The notes beneath the pieces were generated by a model, which was not told the DNA's origin, ran no database searches, and saw nothing but the letters and a program-made list of their open reading frames with translations. A program made the position numbers and the translations under genes. A stretch of 64,000 bases of DNA from Chamaecyparis obtusa (lineage: Eukaryota > Streptophyta > Pinopsida > Cupressales > Cupressaceae), in contig BSBK01001161.1 in assembly GCA_027943335.1 (NCBI GenBank), forward strand, positions 322,501-386,500. The letters run 5' to 3'. The first letter of the stretch is position 1. Every line of letters starts with the position of its first letter. This document shows, piece by piece, positions 57,170 to 64,000 of this stretch.

Positions 57170-57980
57170 CCATCTGAATTGAACAGTGGGCATGTAATCT
57201 CATGTAGTCTATCAGAGGCTTGCGATCATGAGACAGCCGTTGATTCATTCCCGTGATGTAACCCTTTCATTTGCAGGTGGGACCACTACCGCATAAGTGC
57301 ATGTGGTGACATGCTATTGGCCGAGAGAAAGAATGATTTGGCCAGTGGGGTCATGTTGTCAAACTACCAAAGATCTAACGGTTGTCACATGATCTCAAAG
57401 AATATTCCATCCCCTTGAGATCATGTGACAGTCATCGATTTGGAATCTAGCACAAGAGTTCTCAGTGGGTCCTAATTGCCAGGTGTGCATGGTCAACATT
57501 TTTCTATTGGTCCATGGGTAAACAACTCAGCATGTGTCAGTGGGACCTAGATTTTCGATGGCTCAGAGGGTCCTGACATTGTTAGAAAATCAACGACAGG
57601 CGCATGATCTGGTGAGATTTTTCAGAGGCTTCATATTATGCATCGACTGTTGATTCTTCCACAGTTGGGATGTTTCAAATGGTGGTCCCAGTGTCAGAAG
57701 GGATGTAAATTGGTAGGTTCTCATTGGTCCACATTATATGAGGTGGATATGTTGTCAGTTTGGCCTGTAGTGAAGATGTTCTAATCTATGGTCGGCACAT
57801 GATCTTAAGGAATATTCATCTCCTTTCAAATCATGCACCATCCATTGATTTTATTCCTTGTTAGTGGGTTGTCAGAGATAGGAGGAGATTCAAGATTGAT
57901 AGTTGGCATGTGAGTGCATGGAATCTATCAGAGCTTTGAGATCATACGCCCACCGTCCATTTTAAGGCTTGCAGAAGGTG
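57170..57980 (+). repeat. Diverged repeat array in the U3 of the solo LTR
   Basis: At least five copies of a block built from 'ggc-catgatct', 'agaatatt' or 'tcagaggct', 'gatcatg' and 'gttgatt', spaced roughly 100-180 bp and strongly diverged. The same words recur in the U3 of the 4079 and 9053 LTRs. Confidence 0.6.
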
Positions 57981-58681
57981 GATCCTGTGTAAATGGTGAC
58001 TGGGTGGATACCAGTGAATAATGTGGTGATAGGTGGCATCAAGCGGGCCTAGGTGGGGTCTAAGTCTTAGCAGTCCAGATAAGAAAATTTAGCGGCGCTG
58101 ATAAAGGTCAATGCTTTGCAGGTTGGCAGAACTCTTTAGTAGTTAGTTCGCTAAAAGTGACGGAGGTTTTAAAAGGTAAAAAGTAAAGCCCGTGAGATAA
58201 AATTAATCCGATGGTCATGACTTAAAATTGATTGAGATTTGAACGAGGACCACTGATGTGCCACTGGCGCCATAAAGTGACTGTTGGGATTTGAATTCAA
58301 AATTCTATAGAGGGTTTGCAACGACCATGAAGTACCAAAATTCAATTTTTGAGCGGCCAGAGTGGGTAGAATGGATTGTCAAACGTTGCAGTGTGGTCCA
58401 AGTTGCCATGGGTGGTTGTAGAGGGGTGTCTTGCCGTGGGAAAATAAATGAAACAGTACCCTGAAATGTGTTGTAGGGGTCAATTTGGCTGGTTTTCTTA
58501 GGGCCTTATGATGATTTTGTACCTAGAGATGGTACAGGGATAGATAGCTGTGGAGAGTGGACTATTTGAGCTTGCATGTTGTAGCTTGGTCCCTATCTTG
58601 TTTATGTTAACTCCTTGGTGGGGTTAGGTGGTTTTAAATTTTGAGTTAGAAATGATCATTGTGCTTGCATTGTAACCTTGG

Positions 58682-58688
58682 TATAAAG
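58682..58688 (+). promoter_or_regulatory. TATA box of the solo LTR
   Basis: TATAAAG followed by GGATTTTTATGATCATT, at the place of TATAAAAGG in the related LTRs. Confidence 0.55.
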
Positions 58689-59564
58689 GGATTTTTATGA
58701 TCATTTTGGGATTATTGAAAGTTAGGTATTCAAAAGTTTTTGGTTGTGAGTCCTCTTCTCAGTTTGAATGGTAATGACTTGTCTTGGTATATTTTGACAA
58801 TTGAAAGAAAGTTGCAGGTCTAAGCTATAGTTTGCAAGCATAGTTTACTTGGATTGATTGTACACACTTGAGGATTCTTCACACTTAATACAGGCACATG
58901 ATTCTTATCTCTCCTTTGTGTCAATGCAGATAAATTTTAAACTTTCCAATTCATTGCATAACAATTTATGTATAGGTCTCCATTCTTGAGTTCTAATCCA
59001 GGATTAGATTAAATGATACTCTAGATGGGACATAGATTTATCTCTTGTCTATGTAAGGATATTTTGCAAGTAGTAAAGGAGATTGTAAATGTGTTTATGG
59101 CTTTGAATCTCAGATATATTCTGGTGTGTGTGTGTAGTCTATCTAAGAAACCTTGCCCAATGGATGAGGCACTGGCCTAGATGAGTATTTCTTTGTTGAC
59201 ATATCCTGATTGAGGTTGTTATGATTCAAGCATAAAATTAAGAACCATCCCTAAGTTTTCAAGGTTCCACCCCATAGTAATGGAGATTCAATGAATGTGT
59301 GGTTATCATTTAGTACTTTCTTACTATCCTTTCATCTGTTATTCAAACCCAGTCCTTGGTGTATGAAGTATAGTTTATACTAGGTTAGGTGCACCCACCT
59401 TGGTTTTGCAGAGCCAGAAGTAGAAGAGGGCAGTCTTGTCCCTATAGTTGGTCCAGTTACCCTAAGACCTCATTATATTTTGGAGCTAACCATTACTAAA
59501 ATCCATTTGAGGGTATATTGGCAGCCTAAAGAGCATAAGCATCATTTTGAACACCAACAAAGTG

Positions 59565-59773
59565 AACTCGGTAAACACTAAATTTTCTTCGTTAACCATG
59601 GAAGCTCGGTTAACATTGTTTTGTGCCATATTTTCCTTTGACACCTGAGTGATCTCGATAAACATAGAAAATTGCCTTGCTGACCAACTGAGCTCGGTAG
59701 ACAGAGAATGATAATTGATATCACATTTGTGTGACATCAAAGACAACACACAATTAGAAAATTGTATCCAATA
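59565..59773 (-). repeat. Copia-2 5' LTR, outer part
   Basis: Aligns with 50953-51147. It ends TCCAATA (the partner ends TCCAACA), followed by TSD GTAGA. Confidence 0.9.
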
Positions 59774-59891
59774 GTAGATGGAAAAGCCAAGAATGCTCCA
59801 AATCTTTAAAAGCTCCAAAGTGACCTAGAAAACCTCGAGCATAACATTAGCATAAAAAGTTGAGGATCTAGAATGAAGAAGAGAGCTCTCC

Positions 59892-59898
59892 TTTTATA
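59892..59898 (-). promoter_or_regulatory. TATA box of the Tat-A 3' LTR
   Basis: Minus strand TATAAAA followed by GGAGAGCTC. Confidence 0.5.
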
Positions 59899-60289
59899 AG
59901 AATGGAATGGACCATGGAGATTAAGAGGAAAAAGATTTAATCAACAGTGGAGCAATCCATGTGCACAAGTATCCTCCAATGAGAAAATAAGAGTTGACTT
60001 TTGTGTCCATATAAGATAAAAAGTGCTTTTCTTCTTTTTATAAAATAAGAATAATGCTTTATTTGTGCAACTTAGGATAAGAGGAAAAGTGAGGGGATTT
60101 TTATTTAATTAAAAGAGGATGAAACTCCTTTTAATTAAATAAAGACTTTAAGATAAAATGGTTAGCCCATAGAAAATAATCAAATAAATGATAGAACTAG
60201 GATTTGATCAAGAGTAAGCAATTGATCATTTTAGCAAAAATACTAGCAAAGGGGCTAATAGTCTAGATGACCATTTTTAGGTGTATACA

Positions 60290-60305
60290 TTTGCCCCTTT
60301 TTGAC
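60290..60305 (-). promoter_or_regulatory. Tat-A polypurine tract
   Basis: The minus strand AAAAAGGGGCAAA block lies directly before the LTR start TGTATACACC (60289). Confidence 0.65.
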
Positions 60306-61847
60306 TAATGTGTGATCGATCTGGGAACACATTATGTCAAAGAATAGATGAGCCAAGAAAGCAATAGATAGTAGTTTGACTCCAAAGAGTGAAGTGCAGA
60401 GAAATAGCAAATCCTATATGATCAGACTGGTGGCGACACTACTGAACACTTAGGAAAGAGATGGACAGTATCAGGGCTAAAAATGAGAACTAACATGTTA
60501 AGCACAAAGATAGATCAATCAGATCAAATGGAATGGTCAAGCATATGCTCTAGAGAATAGCCAATAGGATATGATGTGTCTGCCCCCTTGGGATTGAAAG
60601 AAAAATCAGGTAGAGGGAATGCAAAAGCAAGAGTAACATGATCAAATCACTAGAAATCATAATCAAAGATGAAAGATGTCAGAATAACCATCAAGAAGTG
60701 AAGATATGCCCCAATCAAGACCTCAGAGAGATTAAATGAAATGTGAATGAAAGACTAGAAGGGGTGAGAGAGATGAAGATGAAGAAATGAAGATGCCCCA
60801 ATGAAGAGAAAATGGTGTGATATGAAAGACAAGAAGTGAAAGACATGATCGGGAAGAAGCAAAAGGTGAGTGCAGTTTGACTAACAGGTCCATGAAAGAT
60901 GAAAGGAGAGCTCTCTCTAGATGTAAGATGAAAAACTAACTAACATGAACCTAAAAATGCAAGCTACATGAAAAGTGGTTTACTTGCAAGGTTACAAATC
61001 CAATAGACATCTAATAATCATCATCGAGCATTATTGGTAGCATAGCAAGATCATACAATACACACTAGTATAACTATGTGAATCTGAATATGATCTATAT
61101 CAGATAAAAATGTGGAAATTCCACCTAGGCATCAAAGACATGTAGGTCAAGATGACTAGTGCAATAAGGTTCCCTAAGTTTGATATAGCAAGATTATGCT
61201 CACATCAAGACACAAGAAAGTCAAGATGACTATAAGCATGCACTTGTGAAAAACATTCAAGGATAATACATTATAAGTCCTCAGTGTCAAGTGTTTAAGT
61301 ACGTGTGTGTAGGTCATAGAGTCAAACTTTGAGTATCGCATCTACTAGTGAGAAATATTGCATCATTCGAGACTGCAGATAGGATATTTGATAAGTGTTG
61401 AGAAACACTTGATGCTAGGGAAGTGTTGAAAAAAATTGTATTGGGGTGGTGTTGAAAAACACCGTTGGAACCAAGAGGCCCAAGAAACCTGAATGCAAAA
61501 AGAGACCCAAGATAAGCTCAAAACAACATATGCCCCCTAGACTAAGACTAGAGTCAATTCCAGGCTAGGAGAGGGAAAGTGAGAAATGGAGTGAATGAGC
61601 ACCACCTAGGACTAATAGACATAGGTGCAAAGGGTCTCAAGCAGTGCCTATTTCCAAGTTTTCACCACTTGATAGTTTTTTTTTTTTTTTTGGTGAGACA
61701 TCAAAGCACCTATTGCTAGGTTTTCACTAGGATGCACATTTTTTTAGTACTTTTTATGCTTTTTAGGATTTTTTCAACATCATATATGAATTTTTTTTTT
61801 TGAATATTTTTAGGATCAATAAAATATATACAAAGAGCTCAAGGACC
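60306..61847 (-). other. Tat-A 3' internal non-coding region
   Basis: About 1.5 kb without a convincing frame. It is purine-rich on + with repeated agatgaaga-like and tgcccc words. Poly-T runs lie at about 61676-61692 and 61788-61801. The rest of the integrase would be expected here but is not seen. Confidence 0.5.
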
Positions 61848-62520
61848 TTAAGCATAGAACTTCTGTAATTGTAGAACATTTATAGGCTTGGTAAGCTCTG
61901 CTTCCTTTGATGTAGGTAACTGAGAGGCACTAGACCCAAATACTACTGTGACAATACAAGGTCCTAACCAATAGTAACTAGCCCTAAGCAATTTCCAAGC
62001 TAGCACGGGATCGTTAAAGTGTGATCTACATATACCGTTGCAGACTTTAGCTAGCACTTTGTCTAACTCCTCTATTTCTAGACACTTAAGGAAAGTTCCA
62101 TCTAGCCCCTTCCTATACAAGTCACCAGAGACGAGGGTAAAGTGTGAGGCATGACAGATGAGATGGTGCTTCATACGGCGTGTTGGATTTTCAAGAATAA
62201 CATGATCTTGGAGATAGGAAAATATGATGGCAATGTAAGGACTATGAGTAGGATAGTGTAATTCTTCCACAAGGAACTTGAAGCAGGATTTATCCTTTTT
62301 CAATTGTAAAATGGATGTCAAAGTAACCATGACATTAGCAACTTTATTTTCAAATAAGTTCACCATGTTCTTGTAAAGAATCAACTTTTCCTCTTTTATT
62401 GAATAATCATCATTTTTTAGCAGGTCTTTATTTTTACTTTTTTTAGGTTCAAATACCGCCACAATGTGGTTTTCGCCATCCGACCATTGCTCTTTTCTTT
62501 TGATTTGATGATTGAGATAC
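61848..62520 (-). pseudogene. Tat-A RNase H C-terminus and integrase zinc domain fragment
   Basis: The open frame is 62462-61848, extending upstream in phase to a TAA near 62526. It contains YKNMVNLFENKVANVMVTL (RNase H-like), a linker, then SHFTLVSGDLYRKGLDGTFL, CLEIEELDKVLAKVCNGI, and RSHFNDPVLAWKLLRASYYW. That is the Tat integrase HHCC domain, with its first His replaced by Cys. After YYW the homology stops and the second Cys pair and catalytic core are missing. Confidence 0.78.
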
Positions 62521-63362
62521 TTGATTTATGATTCAGTCATTTTTGTTGCTAGTTTGCTGGTGGAAGAAATAACAGGTTCAATGGCATGTTGATCCTAGAT
62601 GGACCAAGCTATGAGATATGATTTTGCGAGATGAAATGAAGTGACTAGTTCAATAGCATTTATGCGAGGGATGTCATCTCTGGTGACAAGAGAGGTCGAG
62701 CCTATAGGGTAAGCTCCAAAAGTGTTAAGATCTAGACTTGTCATAGAAGGACCAGCGTGGTCCACTAAAGCAATATGTGGATTAAACTCATCAGACCCTA
62801 CGCAAGACTCATCAACTATGTTAGGTTGGTCACCATAAGTATGAACCACATCCACTTCCATATCCACTATGGAAGATCCGTCGGAGAGAGTATCCCATTC
62901 ATATTCATTTGAATCTATTTTTACGCTTCTACTGGGATGCTTGCACCAAGAAGGTTTAGGACCTTTAGAAGTACAGGCCTCAGCGTCATGATGTGTGAGA
63001 TCTCCTCATTTCATTAACCACAAAATATTCCTATGTTGTCTAGCTTGGGGATCAAATTCATTATCACTAGACATAGAAGCTTCAATTGAATCATGGGTAG
63101 GTATGCATTCTTCTCCCCTAAGGAGTGAAATAGAAGGAAGATCATCTCCTATTTGAGCCATAGTGTGTAGTGGTGACTCATCTGTATCTATGTCTGAATC
63201 ACTAATCATGGGAGCATTTCTAGAACATGTAGGGAGGTCATCATTGGCACCATATCCTAGATTTGTTGTAATCTTAGAGGGTCAGCCATTAGTATGACTC
63301 AAAGGCTCAACTAGGGCATGCCCATTATCATTTATAGCTCCATGACCTTGATAGCCCATTTG
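62521..63362 (-). pseudogene. Tat-A protease-RT linker with G-patch-like segment
   Basis: Directly after the protease, GKGYKFL[stop]QMGYQGHG resembles the G-patch motif of retroelement proteases. It is followed by acidic linker frames 63209-63006 (SDSDIDTDESP, AQIGDDLPSISLLRGEE) and 62867-62595. RT should follow; instead the sequence passes within about 70 bp into the RNase H fragment. No RT block (LDL, YLDD or similar) is visible. Confidence 0.65.
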
Positions 63363-63998
63363 CTACAAAAATTTATAGCCTTTACCATAGTGCATAGGAG
63401 AAATAGGAGTAGCCATAGTGGTACTGTCTTCTTGGTCTCTATAGATCCATTCTCTGATAGCTTGTTCTTCTCTTTCTACCTCTAGGGGTATGAATGCTTG
63501 AACAAAATTACCAAAAATTGTCATGGTAGAAGTAGAAGGCTTCATCTTATCAGAAGGTCTCCCATATGATCTAGGAGAAGTAGGCATAGCAGCAATGGAA
63601 TCCAGCGTGTATTCACCCATACCAAGGCTCATCATCTTAAAAGTTTTCTCAGCGGCAACTAGAGATGTAGTAGGATCATTAGAAGGTTTGTTATGAGGAA
63701 AAAATGTTTTAGCAACAACAAGAGCATTAATAGCAATAGAGTGATCCCCTGGACTAACAATTTCAGCTCCATTATGAGGGAATTTGATGCATTGATGGTA
63801 TGTAGAAGGAATAGCTTGCATGTCATGGATCCAAGGATGACCCAAAAGAATGTTATAAGGAAGTGGGATGTCCAACACTTGGAATGTGATTTCTTTCATG
63901 ATAGGGCTCACTCGAATAGGTAGCGTGACAAGACCTTTGGAAGATCTTTCAAATTCATCATATGCTTTTATAGTGATTTTTTGCTTAGAATCGACAAC
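63363..63998 (-). pseudogene. Tat-A protease, C-terminal part (partial at window edge)
   Basis: The frame is open to the right edge of the window. It shows VVDSKQKITIKAYDEFERS, VTLPIRVSPIMKEITFQVLD, PYNILLGHPWIHDMQAIPS and TYHQCIKFPHNG, the second half of a Tat/Ogre aspartic protease. The catalytic Asp-Gly-Gly lies upstream, outside the window. A 100-residue linker with TPISPMHYGKGYKF follows. The visible 212 codons have no stop. It would cleave the Gag-Pol polyprotein. Confidence 0.85.
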
Positions 63999-64000
63999 AA

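Larger units (their letters stand above)
56838..59559 (+). mobile_element. Solo LTR (2.72 kb) related to the gypsy TR-GAG LTRs
   Basis: It starts TGTTAAAAG and ends ACACCAACA, flanked by a perfect TSD AAGTG (56833-56837 and 59560-59564). The Copia-2 LTR continues on both sides exactly as in 50950-50965. Its 3' end (gagccagaag, cagtcttgtccctatagttggtccag, tattggcagcctaaag) matches the ends of 4079-7067 and 9053-12051. The U3 (57170-57980) shows the same kind of diverged repeats (gatcatg…, cattgatt). A TATAAAG lies at 58682-58688. There is no internal region, hence a solo LTR. Confidence 0.93.
50007..59773 (-). mobile_element. Copia-2: full-length Ty1/copia element, 5' LTR split by a solo LTR
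   Basis: LTRs 50007-51147 (3') and 55880-59773 (5'; 1167 bp after removing the insertion and one TSD copy). It has a perfect TSD GTAGA (50002-50006 and 59774-59778), a tRNA-iMet primer site at 55866-55877 and a polypurine tract after 51147. Minus-strand order is gag, protease, integrase, RT, RNase H. Gag to integrase stays in one phase for about 2.8 kb with few stops; RT and RNase H are each in another phase. It sits within the 3' LTR of Tat-A. Confidence 0.94.
59774..64000 (-). mobile_element. Tat-A: Tat/Ogre-like gypsy element, 3' half
   Basis: Minus strand. The 3' LTR includes 59779-60289 (and probably part of 49261-50006, split by Copia-2) with a minus TATA box at 59892-59898. The purine tract is 60290-60305. 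The internal region then runs to the window edge with RNase H/integrase fragments (61848-62520) and a protease (63363-63998). RT and most of RNase H are absent between them, so it is a deletion derivative or a non-autonomous form. Confidence 0.8.

Noticed and set aside
1..64000. CRISPR array, rRNA, tRNA or host gene
   Set aside because: No regular spacer arrays, no rRNA or tRNA signature (only complements of tRNA 3' ends as primer sites), and no non-retroelement protein domain.

Overview
This window looks like heterochromatic, gene-free DNA of a large plant genome. It is AT-rich and I found no host gene, tRNA or rRNA that I can support. Every coding signal belongs to LTR retrotransposons of the Ty1/copia and Ty3/gypsy superfamilies. 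The very long LTRs (3-4.3 kb), the nesting and the number of solo LTRs suit a gymnosperm or another giant plant genome, but the species is a low-confidence inference.

Layout, left to right. (1) 1-1067: decayed + strand internal region of a gypsy-type non-autonomous element. (2) 1068-4078: mostly unassigned DNA containing a complete 335-bp TRIM (3255-3589, TSD GCTCT). (3) 4079-12051: a + strand non-autonomous gypsy element (TR-GAG type) with ~3-kb LTRs, a tRNA-Arg-like primer site and only a Gag-like/acidic frame. (4) 12816-17145: a 4.3-kb solo LTR ('family S', copy A, TSD TACAA). (5) 18997-37954: a minus-strand gypsy element ('Gypsy-1', TSD AAAGG). Its pol is split by an inverted 4.2-kb family S solo LTR (23433-27606, TSD TCCCA), and its 5' LTR is split by a 6.9-kb minus-strand copia element ('Copia-1', 30886-37774). 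(6) ~37955-47750: a minus-strand Tat-like gypsy element ('Tat-B') with gag and protease but no visible RT or integrase. Its gag is split by a 3.4-kb copia-type TR-GAG element (41814-45210, TSD ATTAG) carrying a roughly 400-codon frame. (7) 47973-49330: remnants of another copia element. (8) 50007-59773: 'Copia-2' (minus, TSD GTAGA), whose 5' LTR contains a 2.7-kb solo LTR (56838-59559, TSD AAGTG) related to the LTRs of item 3. (9) 59779-64000: 3' part of a second Tat-like gypsy element ('Tat-A', minus), the host of Copia-2, with protease and a fragment of RNase H/integrase but no RT.

The insertion order can be read from target-site duplications: Tat-B > Gypsy-1 > (solo S and Copia-1), and Tat-A > Copia-2 > solo LTR. 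Almost all pol frames carry stops or frameshifts, so these are mostly old, inactive copies. The most unusual items are the two kinds of GAG-only element: the copia-type one with a long undescribed C-terminal region, and the gypsy-type one with giant LTRs and a Ser/Asp/Glu-rich protein.
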